Below are positions 1-10,109 of a stretch of DNA of 64,000 nucleotides, in pieces (within the stretch, counting starts at the first letter, position 1; each line of letters starts with the position of its first letter). The stretch comes from Streptomyces sp. NRRL S-646 (lineage in GTDB: Bacteria > Actinomycetota > Actinomycetes > Streptomycetales > Streptomycetaceae): positions 569,397 through 633,396 of the forward strand of contig NZ_JODC01000010.1 in NCBI RefSeq assembly GCF_000720765.1, given 5' to 3'. A program made the position numbers and the translations under genes. The notes below the pieces were generated by a model, which saw only the letters and a list, made by a program, of their open reading frames with translations, searched no databases and was not told the DNA's origin.

Positions 1-50
1 CGACCGCCGCGGGCTCGGCCGACGAGTACCGCGAGGAGGACTTCCGGTGA
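1..50 (+). CDS. 3' end of an unidentified upstream gene (partial)
   Basis: A frame open from the window edge stops at the TGA at 48-50 and would end in ADEYREEDFR. Its stop overlaps the GTG start of the following acyl-CoA synthetase (GTGA), the usual layout of a translationally coupled Streptomyces pair. There is too little sequence to name it; a fatty-acid catabolic enzyme would fit the neighbour but that is a guess. Confidence 0.5.
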   Translation, partial: TAAGSADEYREEDFR

Positions 51-1636
51 CCGGACTGTCGTACACGCACGGGACGAGCCCGACCGTCCTGCTCGGGGAC
101 ACCATCGGCGCCAACCTGGACCGGGCGGTGGCGACCTGGCCGGACCGCGAGGCGCTCGTCGACGTGCCGTCCGGGCGGCGCTGGACATACGCCCAATTCG
201 GCGCGGACGTCGACGAGTTGGCGCGGGCGCTGGTCGCGAGCGGGGTCGCCAAGGGCGATCGGGTGGGCATCTGGGCGGTCAACTGCCCGGAGTGGGTGCT
301 CGTCCAGTACGCCACCGCCCGCATCGGCGCGATCATGGTGAACATCAACCCGGCCTACCGCACCCACGAGGTCGAGTACGTCCTCAAGCAGGCCGGGATC
401 TCACTGCTCTTCGCCTCCCTCAGCCACAAGACGAGCGACTACCGGGCGATGGTCGACCAAGTGCGCGGCAGCTGCCCCGAGTTGCGCGAGGTCGTGTACA
501 TCGGCGACCCGGGCTGGCAGGCGCTGCTCGGCCGCGGGATGGCCGAGGCCTCGTACGAGGAGCTGTCCTGCGACGACCCCATCAACATCCAGTACACCTC
601 GGGCACGACGGGCTTCCCCAAGGGGGCCACCCTCTCCCACCACAACATCCTCAACAACGGTTATTTCGTGGGCGAGTTGATCGCCTACACCGAACAGGAC
701 CGGATCTGCATCCCCGTGCCCTTCTACCACTGTTTCGGCATGGTGATGGGCAACCTCGCGGCGACCTCGCACGGTGCGTGCATGGTGATCCCGGCGCCGT
801 CCTTCGACCCGAAGGCCACGCTGGAGGCCGTCCAGCAGGAACGCTGCACATCCCTGTACGGCGTCCCCACCATGTTCATCGCGGAGCTGAACCTCCCCGA
901 CTTCGCGAGCTACGACCTCTCCACCCTCCGCACCGGCATCATGGCGGGCTCGCCGTGCCCGGTCGAGGTGATGAAGCGGGTGGTCGCCGAGATGCACATG
1001 GAGGAGGTCTCCATCTGCTACGGCATGACGGAGACGTCCCCGGTCTCCCTCCAGACCCGCAGGGACGACGACCTGGAACACCGCACCGGAACGGTCGGCC
1101 GGGTCCTGCCGCACATCGAGGTGAAGGTCGTCGACCCGGCGACCGGAGTGACCCAGTCCCGCGGTGTCCCGGGCGAGTTGTGCACCCGCGGCTACAGCGT
1201 GATGCTCGGCTACTGGAACGAGCCCGAGAAGACCGCCGAGGCCGTCGACCCCGGCCGCTGGATGCACACCGGGGACCTGGCGGTGATGCGCGAGGACGGC
1301 TACGTCGAGATCGTCGGCCGCATCAAGGACATGATCATCCGGGGTGGTGAGAACATCTACCCGCGCGAGATCGAGGAGTTCCTCTACGGCCACCCGAAGA
1401 TCGCGGACGTCCAGGTCGTGGGCGTACCGCACGAGCGCTACGGCGAGGAGGTCCTCGCCTGCGTCATCCCTCGCGACCCGGCCGACCCGCCGACCCTTCA
1501 GGACGTGCGCGCCTTCTGCGAGGGCCGGCTGGCCCACTACAAGGTCCCGAGCCGGCTGCAGATCCTGGAGGCCTTCCCGATGACGGTGTCGGGGAAGGTG
1601 CGGAAGGTGGAGCTGCGGGAGAAGTACGCCCTGTAG
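47..1636 (+). CDS. AMP-dependent acyl-CoA synthetase (FadD-like)
   Basis: A 529-residue ANL-superfamily enzyme that should activate a fatty or related acid as acyl-AMP and transfer it to CoA. Visible landmarks are the P-loop-like AMP motif YTSGTTGFPKG (about residue 183), the substrate-pocket stretch PVPFYHCFGMVMG, the GYW and TGD motifs (about 390-415, including MHTGDLAV), the hinge region GRIKDMIIRGGENIYP and the C-terminal catalytic lysine in VSGKVRK. Length is normal for the family. The GTG start overlaps the stop of the preceding partial gene, so the two are probably one operon. The exact chain length or substrate cannot be read from sequence. A strong terminator follows. Confidence 0.92.
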   Translation: MTGLSYTHGTSPTVLLGDTIGANLDRAVATWPDREALVDVPSGRRWTYAQFGADVDELARALVASGVAKGDRVGIWAVNCPEWVLVQYATARIGAIMVNINPAYRTHEVEYVLKQAGISLLFASLSHKTSDYRAMVDQVRGSCPELREVVYIGDPGWQALLGRGMAEASYEELSCDDPINIQYTSGTTGFPKGATLSHHNILNNGYFVGELIAYTEQDRICIPVPFYHCFGMVMGNLAATSHGACMVIPAPSFDPKATLEAVQQERCTSLYGVPTMFIAELNLPDFASYDLSTLRTGIMAGSPCPVEVMKRVVAEMHMEEVSICYGMTETSPVSLQTRRDDDLEHRTGTVGRVLPHIEVKVVDPATGVTQSRGVPGELCTRGYSVMLGYWNEPEKTAEAVDPGRWMHTGDLAVMREDGYVEIVGRIKDMIIRGGENIYPREIEEFLYGHPKIADVQVVGVPHERYGEEVLACVIPRDPADPPTLQDVRAFCEGRLAHYKVPSRLQILEAFPMTVSGKVRKVELREKYAL

Positions 1637-1654
1637 TTCCGTGAACGTCGTTCG

Positions 1655-1685
1655 AGCGGGGGTGCCCACGGCGCCCCCGCTTTTT
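1655..1685. terminator. intrinsic terminator between convergent genes
   Basis: A 12-bp stem (one G-T pair) with a 3-nt loop is followed by TTTTT on the + strand. It lies 18 nt after the acyl-CoA synthetase stop and also just beyond the stop of the convergent gene at 1696-2391. Confidence 0.8.
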
Positions 1686-1695
1686 CCGTGCGGAA

Positions 1696-2391
1696 CTACC
1701 GCACCCCGGTGGCGTCCAGCTCGTCGGCGAGGCTGTTGACCGGCTGCGGTGTACCCGTGAGGTCGAGGACGAACAGGGGGACGCCGAGGGTGTCCGCTCG
1801 GGTGCGGGCGTCGGTGGCGTAGCCGGCCAGGGAGAAGTAGACGCAGGCCGCCGACTCCGTCATGGCGGTCAGCCACAGGCACTCCACGTCCCGCAGCGAG
1901 GCCGGTCGTACGGTCGGGTCGACCTGGGCCAGCAGGCCACGGGCGGCGATTCCTATGCCGGACGGGGGCCGCTGGTCGGCCCGGCGGATGTCCCGGCAGC
2001 CGAGCCAGCGCAGATACACGGCGGCGGCCGTCACCGCGTCCCGGGCGGTGCGGATCGTGACGGGCTGGAAGGGCCGGCGGCGCCTCGGCGGGGCGGGCGC
2101 GGCCCCGGTGCCCGCCTCCGCCGCGGCGGTCTGCCCGGCCACCGCGATCCGCAGCACCGTCCCGCACGGACAGCCCAGCTCCGGGCGCGGCCACTGGTCC
2201 CGGCGGCCGCAGGAGCCGCACTGCAGCGTGACCCAGTCCTCCGCCCAGGCCCGATGGGTGACGGCCGTCGCCGTCCCGTGCCGGTCCAGCTGCGGGGCGA
2301 CGGGCGCCCCGCAGGTGCACGGATACGACGGCGCCGCATAGAGGTGCTCGCGCCGGCAGGCCGGACAGCGCACCGAGACGCTCTCTGACAT
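1696..2391 (-). CDS. zinc-ribbon protein with C-terminal Mrr-like (restriction endonuclease-fold) domain
   Basis: A 231-residue protein. The N-terminal half holds two four-cysteine zinc-ribbon clusters, C9-x2-C12...C25-x-C27 and a second CGSC...CPC group near residues 58-80. After a Pro/Ala/Arg linker, residues about 120-225 have the order of an Mrr-type nuclease core (GLLAQVDP, then a sensor-like FSLAGY, then VPLFVLDLTG). The positions where active Mrr proteins have an acidic residue and Q-x-K read IGIA and QVD here, so catalysis is doubtful. The ATG at 2391 is chosen because the zinc ribbon starts directly after it; a GTG at 2454 would add a low-complexity extension. It is divergent from gcl. 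The domain assignment is by eye. Confidence 0.7.
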   Translation of the reverse strand: MSESVSVRCPACRREHLYAAPSYPCTCGAPVAPQLDRHGTATAVTHRAWAEDWVTLQCGSCGRRDQWPRPELGCPCGTVLRIAVAGQTAAAEAGTGAAPAPPRRRRPFQPVTIRTARDAVTAAAVYLRWLGCRDIRRADQRPPSGIGIAARGLLAQVDPTVRPASLRDVECLWLTAMTESAACVYFSLAGYATDARTRADTLGVPLFVLDLTGTPQPVNSLADELDATGVR

Positions 2392-2462
2392 GGCCCACAT
2401 CGTCCCCCAGTGGGCCCCCGCTTGTCCGTCTCTTGACGGCCTTCCCTCGCCCACCTACATTG

Positions 2463-2500
2463 TTTCCAGATAGTAGAAAATAGTTTCCGCAATGTGGAAA
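2463..2500. promoter_or_regulatory. paired AllR-type operators upstream of gcl
   Basis: TTTCCAGATAGTAGAAA (2463-2479) and the perfect palindrome TTTCCGCAATGTGGAAA (2484-2500) have centres 21 bp apart, two helical turns. The same arrangement occurs before hyi, aceB, allR and allB in this window. AllR (IclR family) is known in Streptomyces coelicolor to repress allantoin/glyoxylate genes; assigning these sites to AllR is inference from the shared motif and gene set. Confidence 0.8.
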
Positions 2501-2583
2501 CTAGATAGGGAAGTCGATTACGGAAGAGCCCACCGCGGGGCGCGACGGGAGGGCTGGTCCGACAGCCGAAGCAGGAGTACTCG

Positions 2584-4368
<1,785 letters not shown>

Positions 4369-4383
4369 CCCGGCCGACAGCTG

Positions 4384-4419
4384 AGGGGCGGTCCAACCTG
4401 CCGGTTGGGCCGCCCCTTT
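4384..4419 (+). terminator. intrinsic terminator of gcl
   Basis: A 15-bp inverted repeat (one G-T pair, 4-nt loop) followed by TTT starts 16 nt after the gcl stop. Confidence 0.75.
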
Positions 4420-4627
4420 CGCGTGCCCGGCTCCCAGGAGCCGTCCCCCGTTTCCCCCGTGCGATCCCCCGTTTCCCCCGGCATGGGGCCCGCCGCCCCC
4501 GTGCCGACGGGCCCCATGTGACGTGAATATCCCCTCGGGTGGGGGCGGCTGAAGCCTCTTGAACCATGTTCAGAGCAGGATTTGAGGTTTGCGTAGACGT
4601 CCTACGTTCCCGGATGTACGTACGTGT

Positions 4628-4867
4628 TCACGGCCCCTCGTGGTGTTCCGACAGCCCGGGCCAGTCGTCCGGGCCGCCGCCCTGCCACTCGATGAGGTCG
4701 CTCTCCTCGACGTCCGTGACGTACAGGTCGGCCAGGCGCAGGATCTCGCTGACGTCGTCCACGTGGGTGGCGATCCCCAGCGTCTCGTCGCCCTCCGTCA
4801 CTCGTCGGGAGCCGTCCAGGGCCGGCGAGTGCACCACGATGTGCGGATGCTCCGTTGGATGTGCCAT
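4628..4867 (-). CDS. small hypothetical protein
   Basis: A 79-residue acidic protein (MAHPTEHPHIVVHSP...) with no signal peptide or membrane segment. Coding is supported by codon bias of the frame and by an ATG at 4867 that begins a compact, folded-looking sequence; an upstream GTG at 4945 would add an Arg/Pro/Gly-rich stretch and run through a hairpin, so it is rejected. Function is unknown. The segment RVTEGDETLGIATHVDDVSEI is typical of small Streptomyces conserved hypotheticals. Confidence 0.6.
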   Translation of the reverse strand: MAHPTEHPHIVVHSPALDGSRRVTEGDETLGIATHVDDVSEILRLADLYVTDVEESDLIEWQGGGPDDWPGLSEHHEGP

Positions 4868-5236
4868 GCCTTCAGCGTCCTGCGGGCCGCGCCGATCCGC
4901 ACCCCCACGAACGCCGAAAGGCGCCGGATGCGGGACCGTCCGCATCCGGCGCCGCTCGGCCGGTGAGGTCTTCGGTTGTGGCCGTCCGGCGGTGCGAGGC
5001 TGGGCGCGACAGGACGTTCGCGCCGCCGGACGGAGTCGGTGGGTTGTGGGGAAGGTGGCTGGGACCGCGGCGGGTGCGACGGAACCGCGGCGCCGCTTCC
5101 CTCAGGTCGAAGAAGCAGTGCCCGGGACCTTCACCACCGCACTGGCTCGCACGCCGCCGCGGTCCTTGCCTCGCCCGCCACCGCCGGCCGGCCACCCCTC
5201 ATCCGGGCCGTCCGGCGGTCGCGGGCCGCCTGTGGG
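4868..5236. other. intergenic region downstream of catalase
   Basis: This 369-bp gap separates the catalase stop from the small gene at 4628-4867. Apart from the perfect hairpin at 4920-4953 nothing convincing was seen: reading frames on both strands are low-complexity Arg/Pro/Ala products of high G+C. Confidence 0.5.
4915..4953 (-). terminator. probable leftward terminator hairpin
   Basis: A perfect 14-bp stem (4920-4933 with 4940-4953) and 6-nt loop is followed on the minus strand by CTTTCG. It would stop leftward transcription from catalase, though it is some 280 nt beyond that stop, and it sits just upstream of the small gene at 4628-4867. Confidence 0.5.
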
Positions 5237-6694
5237 TCAGTCCTCGCGCAGGGCGCGGACCGCCTCCTCCACGCGCTTGCCGTACTCGGGGTCGGCGGCG
5301 TGGAAGTGGGCCAGGTTCTTCTCGATCACGTCGTCGCGGGAGACCTGGGAGAGGCCGCCGGCGATGTTGGCGATCAGACGGGACTTCTCGTCCGAGGACA
5401 TCAGGCGGTACAGCTCGCCCGCCTGGAAGAAGTCGTCGTCCTTGGTGTGCAGCGGGGCCTCGTGGGTGCCGGTGTGGCCGGTCAGCGCCAGCGGGGCCGA
5501 CAGGGGTCGGCCGGTCTCCACCGGGCCGTCGTAGGAGTTCGGCTCGTAGTTCTTCGCCCCGCGGCCCTGGGAGTTGGTCGCCATGAAGCCGTCGCGGCCG
5601 TAGTTCTGCGCGGTCGTCGCCTTCGGCGCGTTCACCGCGAGCAGGGTGTGGTTGACGCCCAGGCGGTAGCGGTGGGCGTCCGCGTAGGCGAACAGGCGGC
5701 CCTGGAGCATCTTGTCCGGCGAGGGGCCGATGCCCGGGACGAAGTTGTTCGGGGAGAACGCTGCCTGCTCGACCTCGGCGAAGACGTTGTCCGGGTTGCG
5801 GTCGAGGACCAGGCGGCCCACGCGCTGCAGCGGGTAGTCCTTGTGCGGCCACACCTTGGTGAGGTCGAAGGGGTTGAAGCGGTAGTCCGCCGCCTCGGCC
5901 GCCGGCATGACCTGCACGTACAGCGTCCAGGACGGGTTCACCCCGCGCTCGATGGCCTGCAGCAGGTCCGTCTGGTGCGAGTTCGGGTCCTTGCCCGCGA
6001 TCTCGGCGGCCTGCTCGGAGGACAGGGAGCGGACGCCCTGGTTGGTCTTGAAGTGGTACTTGACGAAGAAGGCCTCACCCTCGGCGTTCGTCCACTGGTA
6101 GGTGTGCGAGCCGTAGCCGTTCATGTGGCGGTACGAGGCCGGGATGCCGCGGTCGCCCATCAGCCAGGTCACCTGGTGCGTGGCCTCGGGGGCGTGCGCC
6201 CAGAAGTCCCAGACGTTGTCCGGCTCCTGGCGGCCGGTGAACGGGTCGCGCTTCTGCGAGTGGATGAAGTCCGGGAACTTGATCGGGTCCTTGATGAAGA
6301 ACACCGGGGTGTTGTTCCCGACGAGGTCGTAATTGCCCTCTTCCGTATAGAACTTGACCGCGAAGCCGCGCGGGTCGCGGACCGCGTCCGCACCGCCCAG
6401 CGAGTCGGCCACCGTCGAGAAGCGCAGGAAGACCTCGGTGCGCTTGCCGACCGTGCCCAGGAAGTCGGCGTACGTGAACCCGGTGACGTCGTCCGTCACC
6501 TCGAAGTAGCCGTATGCGCCCGAGCCGCGGGCGTGCACCACGCGCTCCGGGATGCGCTCGCGGTTGAAGCGCGCCAGCTTCTCCAGGAGGTGCTGGTCCT
6601 GGAGGAGGAGCGGTCCGCCGATGCCGGCGGAGGCGGAATTCTGGTTGTCGGCGACCGGGGCGCCGGACTCGGTCGTGAGCACGCGCTTCGACAT
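5237..6694 (-). CDS. katA: monofunctional haem catalase
   Basis: A 485-residue small-subunit catalase that dismutates hydrogen peroxide in the cytoplasm. The distal catalytic His is in [13 protein letters not shown], the distal Asn in [15 protein letters not shown], and the haem-ligand Tyr in [16 protein letters not shown]. Length is normal for clade-3 catalases. The ATG at 6694 has GGAAGG upstream. It is the last gene of the leftward hyi-glxR-catalase run but has its own promoter region (6726-6801) carrying the same operator and -35/-10 geometry as the uricase operon, which fits removal of the peroxide that uricase makes. Confidence 0.96.
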   Translation of the reverse strand: MSKRVLTTESGAPVADNQNSASAGIGGPLLLQDQHLLEKLARFNRERIPERVVHARGSGAYGYFEVTDDVTGFTYADFLGTVGKRTEVFLRFSTVADSLGGADAVRDPRGFAVKFYTEEGNYDLVGNNTPVFFIKDPIKFPDFIHSQKRDPFTGRQEPDNVWDFWAHAPEATHQVTWLMGDRGIPASYRHMNGYGSHTYQWTNAEGEAFFVKYHFKTNQGVRSLSSEQAAEIAGKDPNSHQTDLLQAIERGVNPSWTLYVQVMPAAEAADYRFNPFDLTKVWPHKDYPLQRVGRLVLDRNPDNVFAEVEQAAFSPNNFVPGIGPSPDKMLQGRLFAYADAHRYRLGVNHTLLAVNAPKATTAQNYGRDGFMATNSQGRGAKNYEPNSYDGPVETGRPLSAPLALTGHTGTHEAPLHTKDDDFFQAGELYRLMSSDEKSRLIANIAGGLSQVSRDDVIEKNLAHFHAADPEYGKRVEEAVRALRED

Positions 6695-6724
6695 CGTGGA
6701 CCTTCCGTGCGGTAGCACTTCCGT

Positions 6725-6762
6725 GCGGGTGGCAGCGGAAAACTTCTTCCGCTTGGTGGAGC
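6725..6762 (-). promoter_or_regulatory. degenerate AllR-type operator pair before catalase (weak)
   Basis: CTTCCGCTTGGTGGAGC (6746-6762) fits TTCC-N7-GGAA at 7 of 8 positions, and 21 bp away at 6725-6741 the right half AGCGGAAA is conserved while the left half is not. It would lie just downstream of the start point predicted from the -10 box at 6760-6765. This may be a weak AllR site or chance. Confidence 0.3.
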
Positions 6763-6800
6763 CTAGGAGTGGGAGAAACCGAACGTCAACAGTTTGTTGA
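6760..6800 (-). promoter_or_regulatory. catalase promoter with TCAACANNNTGTTGA operator
   Basis: On the minus strand a -35 TTGACG (6789-6784) and a -10 TAGGCT (6765-6760) are 18 bp apart. The perfect palindrome at 6786-6800 overlaps the -35 box. Read leftward, the stretch TCAACAAACTGTTGACGT differs by one base from the uricase operon promoter at 28279-28296. Confidence 0.7.
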
Positions 6801-6871
6801 AGTTGATTCCGGGCCGCGGCGCCACCTGGGCGCGACAGGACAGATGTCAGCGGCGCCGCGACCCGGAAGTC

Positions 6872-7762
6872 TCAGAGCTGAGCGCCGGAGAGGCGCTCCA
6901 CGGCCCGCAGCAGGGCCGAGTGGTCCAGGCCGCCGTCGCCCTGCGCACGCAGGCTGGCGACCAGCTGGGCGACCACGGCGCCGACGGGCAGGGCGGCGCC
7001 GACGTTGCGGGCGGCGTCGGTGACGATGCCCATGTCCTTGTGGTGCAGGTCGATGCGGAAGCCCGGCTTGAAGTCGCGGGCGAGGAAGTTGTCCTTCTTC
7101 CGGGTCAGCACGGTCGAGCCCGCGAGGCCGCCGTTGAGGACGTCCAGCGCGGCCTTGAGGTCCACGCCGGACTTCTCCAGGAAGACCACGGCCTCGGCGC
7201 ACGCCTGGATGTTCACGGCGACGATCAGCTGGTTGGCGGCCTTCACGGTCTGGCCGGAGCCGTGCGGACCGCACAGCACGATGGTCTTGCCGAGCGCCTC
7301 GAGGATCGGCTTCGCCAGGTCGAAGTCGGCCTGCTCGCCACCGACCATGATCGACAGTACGGCCTCGACGGCCCCGGCCTCACCGCCGGACACCGGCGCG
7401 TCCAGTACCCGGATGCCCTTGTCCTTGGCGGCCTTCGCCAGGTCGACGGAGGTCTGCGGCGTGATGGACGACATGTCGATCAGCAGCGCGCCGGAGCGCG
7501 CGTTCTCCAGGATGCCGTCGGGACCGTACGCGATCGCCTCGACCTGCGGCGACGCGGGCACCATCGTGATGATCACGTCGGCGTCCCGCACGGCCTCGGC
7601 GATCGAACCGGCAACGGTACCGCCGGCGGCCGCCAGGCGGTCCAGCTTGTCCTGCTCCAGGGTGAAGCCGGTGACGTCGTAACCCGCCTTGATCAGGTTC
7701 TCGGACATGGGGGAGCCCATGATGCCGAGGCCGATCCAGGCGATCTTGGGGAGGGTGCTCAT
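6872..7762 (-). CDS. glxR: 2-hydroxy-3-oxopropionate (tartronate semialdehyde) reductase
   Basis: A 296-residue beta-hydroxyacid dehydrogenase that reduces tartronate semialdehyde (from Gcl) to D-glycerate with NAD(P)H. The N-terminal Rossmann motif is WIGLGIMGSPMSENL; the substrate-binding DAPVSGGEAGA and the catalytic lysine region GQTVKAANQ are intact, as is the helical C-terminal domain (KKDNFLARDFKPGFRIDLHHKD). The length is typical. It follows hyi on the minus strand, with a 143-bp gap containing a dispersed repeat; the operator pair before hyi probably controls both. Confidence 0.95.
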   Translation of the reverse strand: MSTLPKIAWIGLGIMGSPMSENLIKAGYDVTGFTLEQDKLDRLAAAGGTVAGSIAEAVRDADVIITMVPASPQVEAIAYGPDGILENARSGALLIDMSSITPQTSVDLAKAAKDKGIRVLDAPVSGGEAGAVEAVLSIMVGGEQADFDLAKPILEALGKTIVLCGPHGSGQTVKAANQLIVAVNIQACAEAVVFLEKSGVDLKAALDVLNGGLAGSTVLTRKKDNFLARDFKPGFRIDLHHKDMGIVTDAARNVGAALPVGAVVAQLVASLRAQGDGGLDHSALLRAVERLSGAQL

Positions 7763-7825
7763 GATGGGGTACCTCTCTGAACTGCACTGCTACGTCAGTG
7801 AATTGACGCCGGTTGGTGAAACCCA

Positions 7826-7905
7826 GCCCGTCCGGCGATTGAGGACGAGGCCGTTCAGGCCGAAAAGCGGGGGTCTGGGGGCGGCAGCCCCCAGACGACG
7901 GCAAG
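7826..7905. repeat. dispersed Streptomyces intergenic palindromic element
   Basis: The stretch beginning GTCCGGCGATTGAGGACGAG and containing the hairpin GGGGGTCTGGGGGCGGCAGCCCCCAG is, from memory, one of the commonest extragenic repeats in Streptomyces chromosomes. It fills the glxR-hyi gap and ends at the hyi stop codon. Confidence 0.7.
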
Positions 7906-8745
7906 TCAGCGGGCGGCGCGGTGCTCCACCGGCAGCCAGCCGAAGGCCTCCGCACTGGGCCGGTCGCCCGGCTTGTACTCCAGCCCGACCCACCCCTCGT
8001 AACCGGACTTCTTCAGCTGGTCGAGGAGTTCCTCCAGCGGGAGCGAGCCCGTTCCCGGCGCCCCGCGGCCCGGGTTGTCCGCGATCTGCACGTGACCCGT
8101 CTGTGCCGCGTACTGCTCGATCACCGACGGGAGGTCCTCGCCGTTCATGGACAGGTGGTACAGGTCCATGAGGAACTTGGCGTTGCCGAGCCCCGTCGCA
8201 GCGTTGACCTTGTCGACGATGCCGATGCCGGCCGGAGCGGACACCAGCGGGTAGAGCGGCGACTCGGGCTGGTTGAGCGTCTCGATCAGCAGGACCGCGC
8301 CGATGCGGTCGGCGGCACGGGCCGCGAGGACCAGGTTCTCCAGGGCCAGCGCGTCCTGTTCGGCCGGGTCCACGCCCTCGACGCGGTTGCCGTACAACGC
8401 GTTGAGTGCCTTGGTGCCGAGCGACTGGGCGAAGCCCGCGGCCACCTCGATGTTGGCGCGGAACTTCTCCGACTCCTCACCCGGGATCGACAGGGCGCCG
8501 CGGTCGGGGCCGGGGAGCTGTCCGGCGTAGAAGTTCAGGCCCGTGAGCTGGACGCCCGCGTCCTCGATCGCCTTCTTCAGGGCGTCGAGCTCGGACAGCT
8601 CGGGGGTGGGGGAGTCGACCCAGGGCCACCACAGCTCGACCGCCGTGAAGCCGGCGGCGGCGGCGGCCGCGGGGCGCTCCAGAAGCGGGAGTTCCGTGAA
8701 GAGGATCGACAGGTTGACGTTGAAGCGCTGCTCTGCAAATCCCAT
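7906..8745 (-). CDS. hyi: hydroxypyruvate isomerase (TIM barrel)
   Basis: A 279-residue xylose-isomerase-like TIM-barrel protein that interconverts hydroxypyruvate and tartronate semialdehyde. Typical stretches are RFNVNLSILFTELPLLERPAAA at the N-terminus, AVELWWPW, LLIETLNQPE (metal-binding Glu), FLMDLYHLSMNGED and VQIADNPGRGAPGTG, ending YEGWVGLEYKPGD. The ATG at 8745 is preferred over an in-frame extension to 8928, which would overrun the operators and a terminator. It is the first gene of a leftward hyi-glxR unit and completes the glyoxylate-to-glycerate route with gcl. Confidence 0.95.
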   Translation of the reverse strand: MGFAEQRFNVNLSILFTELPLLERPAAAAAAGFTAVELWWPWVDSPTPELSELDALKKAIEDAGVQLTGLNFYAGQLPGPDRGALSIPGEESEKFRANIEVAAGFAQSLGTKALNALYGNRVEGVDPAEQDALALENLVLAARAADRIGAVLLIETLNQPESPLYPLVSAPAGIGIVDKVNAATGLGNAKFLMDLYHLSMNGEDLPSVIEQYAAQTGHVQIADNPGRGAPGTGSLPLEELLDQLKKSGYEGWVGLEYKPGDRPSAEAFGWLPVEHRAAR

Positions 8746-8787
8746 GGGGTCGGCGCTCCCTTCCGTGGCGACTGTGGCTGCTCGGCT

Positions 8788-8825
8788 ATTCCGTATAGCG
8801 GAAGTTGATTTCTGCTTAATGGAAG
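8788..8825. promoter_or_regulatory. paired AllR-type operators upstream of hyi
   Basis: ATTCCGTATAGCGGAAG (8788-8804) and TTTCTGCTTAATGGAAG (8809-8825) have centres 21 bp apart, 43-80 bp before the hyi start. The gene-proximal site is the stronger palindrome. Confidence 0.78.
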
Positions 8826-8874
8826 ACTGCCTGTGGACAGGGAGGACTGTCAAGAGCGCCCGCCGAAGGGCCGA

Positions 8875-8910
8875 CAAAAAAGTGCCCCCGCGCGGAATGC
8901 GCGGGGGCAC
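8875..8910 (-). terminator. intrinsic terminator of the mce operon
   Basis: A perfect 12-bp G+C-rich stem (8882-8893 with 8899-8910, loop GGAAT) is followed on the minus strand by a run of seven T. It lies 15 nt beyond the stop of the last mce gene and insulates the hyi promoter. Confidence 0.9.
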
Positions 8911-8924
8911 GGTGAAGCGGCTGA

Positions 8925-9608
8925 TCACAGGGCGTCGACGGCGCTCACCTTCCAGCCCTCGGAGGTACGGCTCATCGTCATCCGCACCCGGTTCAGATCC
9001 AGCCGGGAGCCCGAGACCTGGGTGCTCTGCGTGACCTGGTTGACGAAGAGCAGGACGGTGACCTTGTCCGGTGACGCAGAGGCGACGGAGGCCGCGGGAA
9101 CGGTCGCCTTCACCACCCCGTGGTACTTCTTCGCCGTCGGCCCGACCACCGTCCTAGTGGTCTTGCCGTACTGGTCCTTGAAGTGCCCGTTCAGCAGCGT
9201 GCGGGCCCGGGCGAAGTCCTGATCCAGATGCCGGTAGTCGTACGACAGCACGACCGGCGCCGCCTTCTTCGCGGCCGCGAGCGCCTGCGACCGCGCGCTC
9301 TCCGCATGCTGTCCCTGCGCGTACTGCCGGCCGAGCAACGAGGCGGCGACCAGAGCCGCGACCAGCAGGACGCCGAGGACCACGGTGAGCAGCCTCCGCC
9401 CGGACCGGGGCGCAGGCGCGCTGCCCTCCGGCTCCGCCAAGGTGTCCGGGTCCTGTTCCAGAGTCTCCGGCGAGGGCGCCGGCGGGTCTTCCCAGCTGTC
9501 CGGGGCCGGCGGCTCGGGCCGCTTCAGGTACTCCACCCGCTTGGCGCGCTTGGCCGCCGCACGGGCGGCCGCGCTCATCGTGCGGCTCCGGGTGGTCGGG
9601 TTCGCCAT
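8925..9608 (-). CDS. Mce-associated membrane protein
   Basis: A 227-residue protein with a long charged cytoplasmic N-terminus, one membrane segment (about residues 75-95, RLLTVVLGVLLVAALVAASLLG) and an extracytoplasmic domain with SYDYRHLDQDFARARTLLNGHFKDQY, the conserved core of Mce-associated proteins; the neighbour at 9633 has the same core. The ATG at 9608 has GAGGAG upstream, whereas the other operon genes overlap. It is last in the mce operon and probably stabilises or links Mce complexes. Confidence 0.85.
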   Translation of the reverse strand: MANPTTRSRTMSAAARAAAKRAKRVEYLKRPEPPAPDSWEDPPAPSPETLEQDPDTLAEPEGSAPAPRSGRRLLTVVLGVLLVAALVAASLLGRQYAQGQHAESARSQALAAAKKAAPVVLSYDYRHLDQDFARARTLLNGHFKDQYGKTTRTVVGPTAKKYHGVVKATVPAASVASASPDKVTVLLFVNQVTQSTQVSGSRLDLNRVRMTMSRTSEGWKVSAVDAL

Positions 9609-9632
9609 GGTCGTACTCCTCACTGGGGCCCG

Positions 9633-10109
9633 TCAGCCCACGAACTCGACGTCGGACGTCAGCCAGCGCCCGCCCCGGTACACCAGGTCGAGCTGCAGCC
9701 GGTAGGTGCGCGCCTCCCCCTGGGGCGCGGCGGTGTTGGTGACCTTGCTGTCGGCGACCACCAGGACGCGGCCCGAGTGTGCGTCGGAGCGGACGATGCC
9801 GGCATCCAGGACCTGCCCCTCGGACACCGATTTGTTCTCGGCGACGAGCTTGGTCAGCTGTGCCGTCTGCGCGGTGAACTGCTTCTTGAAGTCACCGGTG
9901 GCGCCCTTGAGGACGTTCGCGCTGTCCCGGTCGTAGTGCCGGTAGTCGAGCGAGGTGAAGTTCAGCGCGGACTGACGGGCCGCGGCCAGGATGTCCTGGC
10001 GCCGCTGTTCCGTCTCGTGCCGGTCGTGCAGGGCGAAGCCCAGCCATCCCGCGACCGCGGCGGTGAGGACGGTCGCCACGACCAGCCCCACCGCGAGGAC
10101 CCTGTTCAT
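9633..10109 (-). CDS. Mce-associated membrane protein
   Basis: A 158-residue protein with an N-terminal membrane anchor (MNRVLAVGLVVATVLTAAVAGWLGF) and the same extracytoplasmic domain as the next gene (TSLDYRHYDRDSANVLKGATGDFKKQF). The ATG at 10109 overlaps the mceF stop (ATGA), the pattern used throughout the operon; an in-frame ATG at 10133 is the alternative. Predicted to work with the Mce ring proteins at the membrane. Confidence 0.82.
   Translation of the reverse strand: MNRVLAVGLVVATVLTAAVAGWLGFALHDRHETEQRRQDILAAARQSALNFTSLDYRHYDRDSANVLKGATGDFKKQFTAQTAQLTKLVAENKSVSEGQVLDAGIVRSDAHSGRVLVVADSKVTNTAAPQGEARTYRLQLDLVYRGGRWLTSDVEFVG

Noticed and set aside
401..2398. Long minus-strand frame antisense to the acyl-CoA synthetase
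   Set aside because: No family motifs; it is a by-product of high third-position G+C opposite a real gene.
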